Below the pieces are notes generated by a model, which was given only the letters and a program-made list of their open reading frames with translations, was not told the DNA's origin and searched no databases. Made by a program: the position numbers and the translations under genes. This document shows positions 8,569 through 16,612 of a stretch of 42,682 nt of DNA, piece after piece; within the stretch, counting starts at the first letter, position 1, and each line of letters begins with the position of its first letter. This DNA is from Acidimicrobiales bacterium. Lineage in GTDB: Bacteria; Actinomycetota; Acidimicrobiia; Acidimicrobiales; RAAP-2. The stretch is taken from assembly GCA_025351385.1 (NCBI GenBank), contig JANXWA010000030.1:1-42682 (forward strand), given 5' to 3'.

Positions 8569-9968
8569 TCGGAGAGCGGCTTCAGCGTCGGGAAGGCGAT
8601 GACCTCCCGAATGTTCGACTCGTCGGCGATCAACATGACGAGTCGGTCGATGCCGAGACCGAGTCCGGCGGTCGGTGGCAGGCCCCACTCCAGGGCCTTG
8701 ATGTAGTCCTCGTCGATATGCATGGTCTCGGGTTCGCCCTCGGCGGCCAGTCGGGCCTGGTCCTCGAAGCGAACCCGTTGGTCGAGGGGGTCGATCAGCT
8801 CGCTGAAGCCGTTCGAGAGCTCGCGCCCCACGGCGTAGGACTCGAAGCGTTCGGTGAGATCGGAGTCCGTCTGGTGGCGCCGCGCCAGCGGCGAGATCTC
8901 GACGGGGAAGTCCGTGACGTAGATCGGGTTCCACAGTTCGGACTCGCACGCCGCCTCGAACAGTTCGGCGAGGCACCGACCGGGACCCCACGCCCGGTGC
9001 ACCTCGACGCCGCGCTCGGCCAGCATCGCGGTCAAGCGCTCGTGGGGGGTGTGGACCGAGACGTCCTCGCCCACCGCCTCGCTCGTGAGCTCGGCCATGG
9101 TCCGGCGGGGCCACGGCGTCGCGAAGGAGAACGGTCGGCCCTGGTACTCGACCTCGGTCGTGCCGAGGACGTCCATCGCGACGCCGGCCACGAGCTCCTC
9201 GGTGAAGTCCATCATGTCGGAGTAGTTCCAGTAGGCCGCGTAGAGCTCGAGCATCGTGAACTCGGGATTGTGACGGGGGCTGACACCCTCGTTGCGAAAG
9301 ACCCGGCCGAGCTCGAAGACCCGCTCGAAGCCACCGACCACGAGTCGCTTCAACCAGAGCTCGGGGGCGATGCGCAGGTAGAAGTCGCTGTCGAGGGCGT
9401 TGTGGTGCGTTGCGAAGGGCCGCGCGTCCGAGCCCGAGGCGATCGCGTTCAGGATCGGCGTCTCGACCTCGACGAAGTCGGCCGCCCAGCAGCGCTCGCG
9501 CACCGAGCGGACCACCTCGCTGCGGCGCGACAGGGAGGTGCGGGTCACGGGGTTGGCCCACAGGTCGGCCTCGCGGTGCCGATAGCGCAGGTCGTAGTCG
9601 GTGATCCCCGCCCACTTGTCGCCGAAGTTGTGCAGCGCCTCGGCAAGGCGGACCCACGAGGTGACCTTCACGGACAGCTCGCCACGCTTGGTGCGAACGA
9701 CTTCGCCCGACACGCCGACCCAGTCGCCCAGGTGCAGCTTGGCGAAGTCCTCGAACCCCTCGGTGACCGCGGCCAGCGCGAAGAGCTGGACCTCGCCGCT
9801 GGAGTCGCGCATTGTCGCGAAGGCGAGCTTCCCCTGGCGGCGCAGCAGCATCACCCGGCCCGCGACGTTCACCATGACGCCCGACTCCTCACCGTCGTTC
9901 AGGTGGGCGAACGTCGTTTGGAGCGCGTCGGCGAAGGCGTTGTGCGCGAACTGGTAAGGCGTGGTCAC
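8565..9968 (-). CDS. lysS: Lysine--tRNA ligase (class II)
   Basis: LysS charges tRNA-Lys. The 467-residue product has the N-terminal OB-fold anticodon-binding domain (VNVAGRVMLLRRQGKLAFATM), then the class II core: motif 2 around FELGRVFRNEGVSPRHNPEF and motif 3 GLGLGIDRLVM near the C-terminus, with the GLPPTAGLG approach typical of LysS. The start is GTG 9968 (TTPYQFAHNAFADAL), forming a GTGA overlap with the coaX stop. Upstream codons remain open in this frame but lie inside coaX and are not part of the gene. It ends the znuA-to-lysS run. No MprF-like membrane domain is fused (unlike LysX). Confidence 0.95.
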   Translation of the reverse strand: MTTPYQFAHNAFADALQTTFAHLNDGEESGVMVNVAGRVMLLRRQGKLAFATMRDSSGEVQLFALAAVTEGFEDFAKLHLGDWVGVSGEVVRTKRGELSVKVTSWVRLAEALHNFGDKWAGITDYDLRYRHREADLWANPVTRTSLSRRSEVVRSVRERCWAADFVEVETPILNAIASGSDARPFATHHNALDSDFYLRIAPELWLKRLVVGGFERVFELGRVFRNEGVSPRHNPEFTMLELYAAYWNYSDMMDFTEELVAGVAMDVLGTTEVEYQGRPFSFATPWPRRTMAELTSEAVGEDVSVHTPHERLTAMLAERGVEVHRAWGPGRCLAELFEAACESELWNPIYVTDFPVEISPLARRHQTDSDLTERFESYAVGRELSNGFSELIDPLDQRVRFEDQARLAAEGEPETMHIDEDYIKALEWGLPPTAGLGLGIDRLVMLIADESNIREVIAFPTLKPLSD

Positions 9969-10798
9969 GAAGAGTCTCCCGAATGATTCCGTCCATGCAC
10001 GATACGCAATCCGTGGAGGGTCAACCACGGCTCGACGTGCTGGACGTGCTTGGTGTGCGGGGCGATGAGCCCGGCGAGCCCTCCAGTGGCGATCACCGTC
10101 GCCTCGCCGAGTTCGTCGATAATGCGCTCCACGACGCCGTCGACCTGGGCGGCGAAGCCGTAGAGCACCCCAGACTGGATCGACTCGACGGTCGAACGGC
10201 CGATCACCGAACGTGGGCGCACCAGCTCGACCGAGCGCAACGCCGAGGCCTGGGCGTAGAGCGCTTCGAGGGATATCGCGACGCCCGGGGCGATCGCCCC
10301 ACCGAGGTACTCCCCCTTGGCGCTGACCACGTCGAAGACCGTGGCCGTGCCCATGTCCACCACGATCGACGCGCCGGGGTAGAGGTCGTAGGCCCCCACG
10401 GCGTCGGCGATGCGGTCGGCCCCCACCTCGCGGGGGTTGTCGTAGAGGATTGGCATGCCCGACTTGGTCCCGGGCCCGATGATGGTGAGGTCGAGGCTCG
10501 AGAACCAGCGGTTCGCCATTCGGCGCAGCTGCGTGGTGACCATCGGGGCCGACGAGGAGATCGCAATGGCGCTGACGGCCGTTCGCAGATCGAGACCTTC
10601 GAGGTCGAGCAGTTGGGTCAGCACCATCGCGTGCTCGTCGGGCGTGCGGTCGGCCACCGTCGAAATGCGCCAATGGAAGGCCAAGCCGTGCTCGTCGGTG
10701 GCGCGCGCGAATCCCATCGCGTCAGGCGAATCAGGCATGTCCGGTCCAAAGAGTCCGATCACGGTCTCGGTGTTGCCGACGTCCATCGCGAGGAGCAT
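9965..10798 (-). CDS. coaX: Type III pantothenate kinase
   Basis: CoaX phosphorylates pantothenate, the first step of CoA synthesis, and belongs to the ASKHA fold. The 277-residue protein has the phosphate-binding DVGNTET (6-12), the pantothenate/dimer-interface segment GADRIADAVGAYDLYPG, the catalytic-region DMGTATVFDVV, GGAIAPGVAIS and the adenosine-binding ATGGLAGLI. The start overlaps the panC stop as TGATG, and the stop overlaps lysS by GTGA. Its position directly after panC couples pantothenate synthesis to its use. In M. tuberculosis panD lies between panC and coaX but is missing here. Confidence 0.94.
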   Translation of the reverse strand: MLLAMDVGNTETVIGLFGPDMPDSPDAMGFARATDEHGLAFHWRISTVADRTPDEHAMVLTQLLDLEGLDLRTAVSAIAISSSAPMVTTQLRRMANRWFSSLDLTIIGPGTKSGMPILYDNPREVGADRIADAVGAYDLYPGASIVVDMGTATVFDVVSAKGEYLGGAIAPGVAISLEALYAQASALRSVELVRPRSVIGRSTVESIQSGVLYGFAAQVDGVVERIIDELGEATVIATGGLAGLIAPHTKHVQHVEPWLTLHGLRIVHGRNHSGDSS

Positions 10799-11655
10799 CA
10801 GCCCTCCCTCCCCACCAGCGTCACCGGCGCGTTGTCAATCAGTCGAACACCGTCGACCCGCGCCGCCACCATCGCGCGCGCCTCGCCGTCGTCGCCGTCG
10901 GCGCAGGGCGCGAACGTGACCGGGTCGACCACCTCGGCGTAGGCGACGTCGAGGTCGGCCTCGCCCAAAATTCGCGCCAGCGTGGCCCGGTGCTCGCTCG
11001 CCGACGCGCGCCGTGACTCCACTGCGCGCAGTGACCGGTTCAGCGCGAGGGCCCGCCGGCGCGCGTCGGCGCCCAACAGGACGTTGCGGCTCGACAGGGC
11101 GAGGCCGTCGACGTCTCGCACGATCGGACAGCCGACCAGGTCCACGTCGAAGGCGAGGTCGTGGATCATCTGACGGACGATGGCCAGCTGCTGGAAGTCC
11201 TTTTCCCCGAAGTAGGCCCGGCACGGTCCCGTCACGGCGAGGATCTTCGCCACGACTGACGCCACGCCATCGAAGTGACCCGGCCGACCGGCGCCCTCGA
11301 GGACCTCGTCGAGCCCGTGCACCGACACGGTCGTGGGTGTGGGCGCCGGGTAGGACGGCCACATCTCGGCGAGGGTCGGCGTCACGAGGCAGTCGACGCC
11401 GCTGGCCCTCGCCGTAGCGAGGTCGCCCGGCAGGTTCCGTGGGTAGGCGGCCAGGTCGGCGCCGTCGTGGAACTGGCGGGGATTAACGAACAGCGTGGCG
11501 AGAACCACGTCGCCGTGGTCCTTCGCTGCTTGGATGAGCGACGCGTGTCCCGCGTGCAGGGCGCCCATCGTCGCCACCAGCCCGACCCGTCGGCCGAGAC
11601 CGCGCTGCTCGTCGGCGAAGCACCGCCACGCGGACAGCTCGGTGATCAGGCGCAC
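10798..11655 (-). CDS. panC: Pantothenate synthetase (pantoate--beta-alanine ligase)
   Basis: PanC joins pantoate and beta-alanine using ATP. From GTG 11655 (285 residues; RLITELSAW) the protein shows the HIGH-type motif MGALHAGHASLI (30-41), FVNPRQF for pantoate binding, YFGEKDFQQLAIVRQMI, and the KMSKS-equivalent DVDGLALSSRN. The start lies 1 bp past the DUF2520 stop with no clear Shine-Dalgarno sequence, so it may be translated by coupling. An N-terminal extension is open upstream but lies in the DUF2520 gene and has no PanC similarity. Confidence 0.94.
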   Translation of the reverse strand: MRLITELSAWRCFADEQRGLGRRVGLVATMGALHAGHASLIQAAKDHGDVVLATLFVNPRQFHDGADLAAYPRNLPGDLATARASGVDCLVTPTLAEMWPSYPAPTPTTVSVHGLDEVLEGAGRPGHFDGVASVVAKILAVTGPCRAYFGEKDFQQLAIVRQMIHDLAFDVDLVGCPIVRDVDGLALSSRNVLLGADARRRALALNRSLRAVESRRASASEHRATLARILGEADLDVAYAEVVDPVTFAPCADGDDGEARAMVAARVDGVRLIDNAPVTLVGREG

Positions 11656-11656
11656 G

Positions 11657-12373
11657 TCAGGCGGGCGTCTGGGAGCGCTGGTGCTCGGCGAGCTCGAACG
11701 CGGCGTTGGCCAGCGCGACGTACGTCGAGCGCTCGGACTCCGCGATCGCCGCGAGGTGGGCGTCGATCGTCGCCATGTCACCGCGCAAAGCCGGGCCGGT
11801 CAGAGCCGCACCCGGGCCCATGTCGGCCACGTCGCGCAGCGACTGCACGACCAGCGGCAAGAAGTCGTCGAGGGTGAGTCCCACCGACTCGGCGAGGCGC
11901 TCGACCTGGCCCATCAGTGCGACGAGGTGATTCGACGCGACCACGGCCGTCGCGTGGTAGGCCGTTCGCTGGTCGTCGCGCAACGTGATGACCCGTCCTC
12001 GCAGCGACGCCACGACCGTCATGATCGACTCGTCGCCGGCGACGCAGTACGTCGCGCCGACCAGGCGGTCGGCCCCGAGCTCGCCGGTCGGCAGCGCCAT
12101 CAAGGGGTGCATCGACCCGACGCGGCGGTGGGTCTGGAGCACGTCGAGGTTGCGCGACCCCGCGGCGTGGGCCACGACGTAGCCGTCACTGGGCGCAATC
12201 TGGGCGGCGATCGTGGCGATCTCGTCGTCGGGGACGCAGAGCAGAATGACGTCGGGTGAGCCGAGCGCGTCGAGCTCGTCGTGGTGGACCACCGTGACGT
12301 CGTGGCCGGCGCGACGAAGGGCGAGCGCGAAGGACGTGCCGGCTCGGCCGGCGCCGACGATGTCGATTTTCAT
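11657..12373 (-). CDS. Rossmann-like/DUF2520 domain protein of the panC cluster
   Basis: A 238-residue NAD(P)-binding-like protein: N-terminal Rossmann fold with GAGRAG (7-12) and VVHHDEL, then the C-terminal DUF2520 helical domain (YHATAVVASNHLVALMGQVERLA; ALTGPALRGDM). The architecture resembles F420-dependent/ProC-like dehydrogenases, and family members commonly sit next to panC in actinobacteria (Rv3603c in M. tuberculosis). A ketopantoate-reductase-like role has been considered for such neighbours, but nothing in the sequence proves a substrate. The ATG at 12373 has GGAGCAGGT directly upstream. A 44-bp gap to folK is the largest in the znuA-lysS run. Confidence 0.85.
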   Translation of the reverse strand: MKIDIVGAGRAGTSFALALRRAGHDVTVVHHDELDALGSPDVILLCVPDDEIATIAAQIAPSDGYVVAHAAGSRNLDVLQTHRRVGSMHPLMALPTGELGADRLVGATYCVAGDESIMTVVASLRGRVITLRDDQRTAYHATAVVASNHLVALMGQVERLAESVGLTLDDFLPLVVQSLRDVADMGPGAALTGPALRGDMATIDAHLAAIAESERSTYVALANAAFELAEHQRSQTPA

Positions 12374-12417
12374 ACCTGCTCCGATCCGTTCCAGCCCCTC
12401 GCGGGTGCCGTTCGGTG

Positions 12418-12882
12418 TTAGCGCAACGATTCGAGTGTACCGAGTGCGACGACCCGTCCGACGCCACCGGCCAACTGGGCTTCGCTGACCAGCTCTGGCG
12501 CCAGTTCCGCGAGGGGCACCAACACGAATGAACGCTCCCAGAGGCGTGGATGGGGCACCACGATCTCGAGATCCTCGCTCCTCTGGTCGCCGACCAGCAG
12601 GACGTCGACGTCGAGGGTCCGCGGCCCCCAACGGACCTCGCGAGTACGACCCTCGGCCGATTCGGCCCGCCGAGCCCGTTCGAGCAACTCGCGGGGCGAG
12701 GCCTCGGTCGCGAGCTCCAGCACGAGATTCCAGAAGTCGTCCTGGTCAACACCTCCCACCGGCTCGGTCTCGTAGACGAGCGACAGTCGCCAGGCGTCAT
12801 CGCCGGCCACGGCGGCGACGCCGCGCGCGAGGTGCTCGGCGCGGTTCCCGACGTTCGAGCCGAGCGAGAGGAAGGCCCGCAC
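12418..12882 (-). CDS. folK: 2-amino-4-hydroxy-6-hydroxymethyldihydropteridine diphosphokinase
   Basis: FolK pyrophosphorylates 6-hydroxymethyl-dihydropterin for folate synthesis. From GTG 12882 (154 residues) it has the N-terminal LSLGSNVGNRAEHL, the substrate loop VYETEPVGGVDQDDFWNLV, the signature RWGPRTLDVDVLLVG with the metal-binding Asp pair, and VPHPRLWERSFVLVPLAELAPE. The start forms TAGTG with the folB stop. It is the last folate gene before DUF2520-panC. Confidence 0.95.
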   Translation of the reverse strand: MRAFLSLGSNVGNRAEHLARGVAAVAGDDAWRLSLVYETEPVGGVDQDDFWNLVLELATEASPRELLERARRAESAEGRTREVRWGPRTLDVDVLLVGDQRSEDLEIVVPHPRLWERSFVLVPLAELAPELVSEAQLAGGVGRVVALGTLESLR

Positions 12883-13247
12883 TACGAGCGGTGGACTGTG
12901 CACCTGACGCCGACCGAAGCGACGTCCTCGACGACCGGAGGTCGGACCTTGCGCACGGCCACGGTCACCGACTCGATCTCGGTGTCGAAGGCGAGGATCT
13001 CGTAGGCCACCCGGTAGGCCAGGGTCTCGAGCAGGAGGTACTGGCCCACGGTGGCCGTCCGATCGGTCAAGGTCAGCACGTCGGCGTAGTTGGTCGTCGC
13101 GGCGATGTCGTCGTTGATGGCGGCCTCCTCGAACGGCCGAACCAGGTCGACGTCGAAGATGAGCGGCTGGGCCCGGATCCGCTCCTCGGCGAGCACGCCG
13201 ACGATCGCCGAGCACCGCAGGTCGCGCAGTTCTATGACGTCGTTCAC
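12882..13247 (-). CDS. folB: Dihydroneopterin aldolase
   Basis: FolB cleaves 7,8-dihydroneopterin to the hydroxymethyl pterin used by FolK. The 121-residue protein starts at GTG 13247 (NDVIELRDLRCSAIVGVLAEE), with GAGGTGAG upstream and a GTGA overlap with the preceding gene. Features are the conserved Glu in GVLAEER, the Tyr of TTNYADV, and the catalytic Lys in VAVRKVRPP near the C-terminus. Length and layout fit the T-fold family. Confidence 0.93.
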   Translation of the reverse strand: MNDVIELRDLRCSAIVGVLAEERIRAQPLIFDVDLVRPFEEAAINDDIAATTNYADVLTLTDRTATVGQYLLLETLAYRVAYEILAFDTEIESVTVAVRKVRPPVVEDVASVGVRCTVHRS

Positions 13248-13747
13248 GTCGAACTCACCTCGGGCAGGTCGAAGAGGACCCCCCGGCCGTCGGGACCGAT
13301 GGAGCGCTTGAACAGGCGCTCGACGAGCGCGATCGCGGTCGGCACGGTGGGAACCCGGTTCGACCACACCAGGTAGCCGGCGATTACCCCGAGCAGGCGG
13401 TCCGAGACCTCGTCGCTGTGCAGCAAGACGACGGTCTTGTTCGACATCGAGTTGGCCAGGTCGATGTAGCAGGCTTCGAGCACCTCGCGCTGCTGGGGTC
13501 CGCCGCGAAGGGCGTAGTGACTGGCGGTGAGGCCGTGCTCGAAGTAGGCGCTCAGATTCTGCATGACGGGCAGGATCGAGATGACCCGACCGAAGCCCTG
13601 GTGCTTCAGCCAGAGCAGCTCCTCGTCGCGACGAACGCGACGATGCACGGTCGTGGAGCCGCCAGGCCGCTCGGAGACCGCCAGGATCCCCTTGTAGACC
13701 CACGTAAAGCTCCGCGGCTCGATGCCCGCTGCCCACTTGCCCCTCAC
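13244..13747 (-). CDS. Dual-specificity/tyrosine-phosphatase-like protein with Ser in place of the catalytic Cys (candidate pseudophosphatase)
   Basis: A 167-residue protein that I do not recognise as a named family. Its architecture reads as a small cysteine-based phosphatase: RRDEELLWLKHQGFGRVISI (39-58) resembles the dual-specificity entry segment, and LLHSDEVSDRLLGVIAGYLV (108-127) aligns with the HC-x5-R P-loop and following helix. Here His110 is followed by Ser111 (codon AGC, one change from TGC) and Arg117 is kept, so the nucleophile is missing. The gene overlaps folP and folB by ATGA/GTGA and so is locked inside the folate operon. It could bind a phosphorylated ligand or regulate folate enzymes; catalysis by the classical mechanism is not expected. 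The fold assignment is by eye. Confidence 0.7.
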   Translation of the reverse strand: MRGKWAAGIEPRSFTWVYKGILAVSERPGGSTTVHRRVRRDEELLWLKHQGFGRVISILPVMQNLSAYFEHGLTASHYALRGGPQQREVLEACYIDLANSMSNKTVVLLHSDEVSDRLLGVIAGYLVWSNRVPTVPTAIALVERLFKRSIGPDGRGVLFDLPEVSST

Positions 13748-14544
13748 GCGACTACCTCCTCGACGGGACGGATGAGCAGCTCACGTAGCTGAACGGCGGC
13801 CGCAGCGTCGTGTACACGAACCATACTGACACCTTGCACGAGGACCCACGCCTCGGAGGCGACAGAACCCTCCAATCGCTGGTCCACGTCGAGCCGTGCC
13901 GCGCCGAGATGTTCGAGGAAGCGTTTGCGGCTCGTGCCGATCAGCACGCCGGCGTCGAACTCCGCGGCCAGCGCGACAAGCCTCCCGACGTGGGCGAGTA
14001 ACGCCAGGTTGTGCTCGACCGTCTTGCCGAATCCGATGCCCGGATCGATCCACAGGCGCTCCACGCCAGCGGCGCGCGCGCGCACCGCGAGACCGCGCAG
14101 GTACTCCTCGACCTCGCTCACGACATCGTCGTAGTAGGGGTGGTCCTGCATCACCATCGAGTCGCCCCTTCGATGCATCGCGACGTAGCCGACCCCGAGC
14201 TCGCCCGCCAGCTCGACCAGCCCGCCCGAGACGTCGTTGAGGACTGTCGCGCCCGCCTCCATCGCCGAGCGCGCGACCGACTCCTTCTGAGTGTCGATCG
14301 ACACGGTCCCGACCCGGGCTAGGGCCTCGACGACAAGTACGACGCGCGACGCCTCCTCATTTGGCGCCACAGGCGTCGCACCCGGTCGGGTCGACTCGCC
14401 GCCCACGTCGACGACGTCGCAGCCGAGATCGAAGAGGGCCCGGCCGCGTGCGATGGCCTCGCCGGTGGCGGCGGTTCTGGAGGCGGGGTAGAACGAGTCA
14501 GGCGTCACGTTCACGACGCCCATGACCATCGGGCTCAGCGCCAC
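13744..14544 (-). CDS. folP: Dihydropteroate synthase
   Basis: FolP condenses p-aminobenzoate with the pterin diphosphate made by FolK and is the sulfonamide target. The 266-residue TIM-barrel protein has the pterin-loop motif NVTPDSF (12-18), GGESTRPG, the Asp of VSIDTQKESVA, NDVSGG, IDPGIGFGKTVEHN and the C-terminal GTSRKRF. The GTG at 14544 is preceded by GAAGG and overlaps folE by 10 bp; an internal in-frame ATG at 14529 is an alternative. Confidence 0.95.
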   Translation of the reverse strand: MALSPMVMGVVNVTPDSFYPASRTAATGEAIARGRALFDLGCDVVDVGGESTRPGATPVAPNEEASRVVLVVEALARVGTVSIDTQKESVARSAMEAGATVLNDVSGGLVELAGELGVGYVAMHRRGDSMVMQDHPYYDDVVSEVEEYLRGLAVRARAAGVERLWIDPGIGFGKTVEHNLALLAHVGRLVALAAEFDAGVLIGTSRKRFLEHLGAARLDVDQRLEGSVASEAWVLVQGVSMVRVHDAAAAVQLRELLIRPVEEVVA

Positions 14545-15116
14545 GAAGACCTTCGCTGGTGGATGTACTGCAGTGCCTCGGCCCGATAGGACGCGTCGTC
14601 GCGGAAGACTCCCCGCACCGCGGAGGTGACCGTGGTCGCGCCGGACTTTCGCACCCCGCGCATCGACATGCAGAAGTGCTCGGCCTCGATGACGACGATC
14701 GAGCCCTTCGGGACGAGTTCGCGTTCCATCGCCTCAACGATGTTGGTCGTCATGCGCTCTTGGACCTGGAGGCGGCGAGCGAACCCCTCGACGAGGCGCG
14801 CCATCTTCGACAGTCCGGTGATGCGCCCGTCCGGTCCCGGCATGTACGCCACGTGAGCCAGCCCCATGAACGGCAGGAGGTGGTGCTCGCAGAGCGAGGT
14901 GAAGGGGATGTCGCGCACCATGACCATCTCGTCGTGGCCGGCCTCGAAGGTGACGCGAAGGTGCTCGCCGGGGTCGACCTCCAAGCCTTCGAAGAGCTCG
15001 ACGTACATGTCGGCGACGCGTCGGGGCGTCTCGCGCAGACCCTCGCGGTCGGGGTCCTCGCCGATCGCCTGGAGGAGTTCGCGGACCAGCCCCCGGACCC
15101 GCTCGTGGTCGACCAC
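14535..15116 (-). CDS. folE: GTP cyclohydrolase I (zinc-dependent type IA)
   Basis: FolE opens GTP to dihydroneopterin triphosphate, the entry to folate synthesis. The 193-residue protein has REGLRETPRRVADMY, the zinc-site segment SLCEHHLLPFMG (Cys76, His78, His79) and EHFCMSMRGVRK (Cys149), the standard Cys/His/Cys zinc set, so this is the metal-requiring form. It lies 2 bp after hpt within a run that begins at the Zur-type operators before znuA, so a zinc enzyme sits downstream of the zinc importer, possibly on one transcript. Confidence 0.95.
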   Translation of the reverse strand: MVDHERVRGLVRELLQAIGEDPDREGLRETPRRVADMYVELFEGLEVDPGEHLRVTFEAGHDEMVMVRDIPFTSLCEHHLLPFMGLAHVAYMPGPDGRITGLSKMARLVEGFARRLQVQERMTTNIVEAMERELVPKGSIVVIEAEHFCMSMRGVRKSGATTVTSAVRGVFRDDASYRAEALQYIHQRRSSWR

Positions 15117-15118
15117 GG

Positions 15119-15688
15119 CTAGGCCTGGCCGGTGAAGGTGTAGATCGCGTCGAGGTTTCGGTAGCGCTCGTTCACGTCGAGGCCGTAGCCGACGACGAAG
15201 TCCGAGGGGATGGTGAAGCCGACGTAGCGCAGCGACTGCTCGACACGCTGTTCACCCTCCTTCAGCAAGAGGGCGCAGACCTCGAGGCTCTGAGGGCTGC
15301 GCGCCCCTAAGTAGTGGCGCAGGTAGTTGAGGGTGAGTCCCGAGTCGACGACGTCCTCGACGATCAGGACGTCACGTCCGGCCAGGTCCACGTCCAGGTC
15401 CTTCACGATCCGCACGACACCGCTCGTCTTGGTGGCCGCGCCGTAGGACGACACGGCCATGAAGTCGACCTCGACCGGCAGCTCGATCGCTCTCATCAGG
15501 TCTGACATGAAGTTGATGGCGCCCTTCAGGACGCACACCAGCAGTGGAGGGTTTTCGGCGTAGTCCCGAGTGATCTCGCGACCGAGTTCCAGCACGCGGT
15601 CGTGGACTTCCTTGGCCGACACCACCACCTCACCCAGGTCGTGCTGCGCCCACGTGGCGGTGAAATCGTCGGCGGAGTGGCTACCCAT
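15119..15688 (-). CDS. hpt: Hypoxanthine(-guanine) phosphoribosyltransferase
   Basis: Purine salvage enzyme making IMP/GMP from base plus PRPP. The 189-residue protein shows VCVLKGAINFMSDL, the PRPP-binding signature VLIVEDVVDSGLTLNYL with the Glu-Asp acidic pair, and a C-terminal base-pocket segment with DFVVGYGLDVNERYRNL. The tilS-hpt pair (6 bp apart) is widely conserved in bacteria; folE follows after 2 bp, supplying a link between purine (GTP) supply and folate entry. Confidence 0.95.
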   Translation of the reverse strand: MGSHSADDFTATWAQHDLGEVVVSAKEVHDRVLELGREITRDYAENPPLLVCVLKGAINFMSDLMRAIELPVEVDFMAVSSYGAATKTSGVVRIVKDLDVDLAGRDVLIVEDVVDSGLTLNYLRHYLGARSPQSLEVCALLLKEGEQRVEQSLRYVGFTIPSDFVVGYGLDVNERYRNLDAIYTFTGQA

Positions 15689-15694
15689 GCCTGC

Positions 15695-16603
15695 TCAGCG
15701 TAGTGGCCGCGCCTTCGTGAGCGTCAAGCGTTGGCCGCGGCGCGCCAGCCGGCGCCCCCCTCCGAGCTCGGTGGCGACCGCCTCGCCGCGCACGACCGAG
15801 ATCGCGCGCTCGACCACGTCGGCCGACGGCGGATGGTCGCCGTCGCCCACGTCGGGTGTTCGAAGTTCGACGCGCAGCCAACGGCGCAGCCGGGCGGTCG
15901 GCCACTGTCGGAGCTCTCGGCAGTCGGCGTTGGCCAGCTCGACCACCGCGTCGTCGAGGCTGAGCCGGTCCAGCCAGACCCGCTCCTCGTGCATCAGTGC
16001 GGCCTGACGCGCGAGGAGGGGCACGACGTCGCGGGCGGCGACCTCGCGCATGACCGGAATCAGTTCGTGGCGCACCCGATTGCGGCGAAACGCCGGGCTC
16101 TCGTTGGTCTCATCGACCCGGGGACGCAGCGACGACGAGTGAACATAGTCGTGTAGGACGCTGCGGCGCACGTCTCGCAGAGGCTTCGTAAGGTCACCGA
16201 CCATCGGCGACAGGCCGTCGAGCCCGGCGCCGCGCAGCATGTTCAAGAGCATGGTCTCGACGAGGTCGTCCATGGTGTGACCGGTCATCACGGACGCCGG
16301 CATCGCCGCGCGCCGGGCCGAACGGGCGCGCGACTCGAAGTTCCCCCCGACCGCAATCCGCACGTCGTGGAGCGTGAAGGGGACCCCGAGGCCCTCGCAG
16401 ACGGCGGACACGAAGTTCGCGTCATCGGTGCTGGTCGGACGGACGTGGTGGTCGACGTGGTGGACCGTGACCGCCAGTCCGGCCGCGAGGGCCAGCTGGA
16501 GCAGCCCCAGCGAATCGGGGCCTCCCGAGACGGCGAGATCGACGGTCGCCCCGCGTGGCGGGAAGTGGCAGACCGCCAGGAGCGTGTCTTCGTCGGGCCT
16601 CAC
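15695..16603 (-). CDS. tilS: tRNA(Ile)-lysidine synthase
   Basis: TilS modifies C34 of tRNA-Ile(CAU) to lysidine so that it reads AUA. The 302-residue protein has the PP-loop SGGPDS (26-31), the pair HHVDHHVRP, GHTMDDLVETMLLNMLRGAG, GLSPM and RNRVRHELIPVM, all family hallmarks. The C-terminal region is short, as in actinobacterial TilS. Start is GTG 16603, 9 bp after znuB, with a weak ribosome-binding site; readthrough from znuACB is likely. Confidence 0.93.
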   Translation of the reverse strand: MRPDEDTLLAVCHFPPRGATVDLAVSGGPDSLGLLQLALAAGLAVTVHHVDHHVRPTSTDDANFVSAVCEGLGVPFTLHDVRIAVGGNFESRARSARRAAMPASVMTGHTMDDLVETMLLNMLRGAGLDGLSPMVGDLTKPLRDVRRSVLHDYVHSSSLRPRVDETNESPAFRRNRVRHELIPVMREVAARDVVPLLARQAALMHEERVWLDRLSLDDAVVELANADCRELRQWPTARLRRWLRVELRTPDVGDGDHPPSADVVERAISVVRGEAVATELGGGRRLARRGQRLTLTKARPLR

Positions 16604-16612
16604 GTCCGTAGG

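Noticed and set aside
9969-10673. Open N-terminal extension of the lysS frame
   Set aside because: It lies wholly within coaX in another frame, has no LysS similarity, and a GTG with a GTGA junction gives a normal-length LysS.
12374-12631. N-terminal extension of the DUF2520 protein
   Set aside because: Overlaps folK out of frame; ATG 12373 with GGAG fits the Rossmann start.
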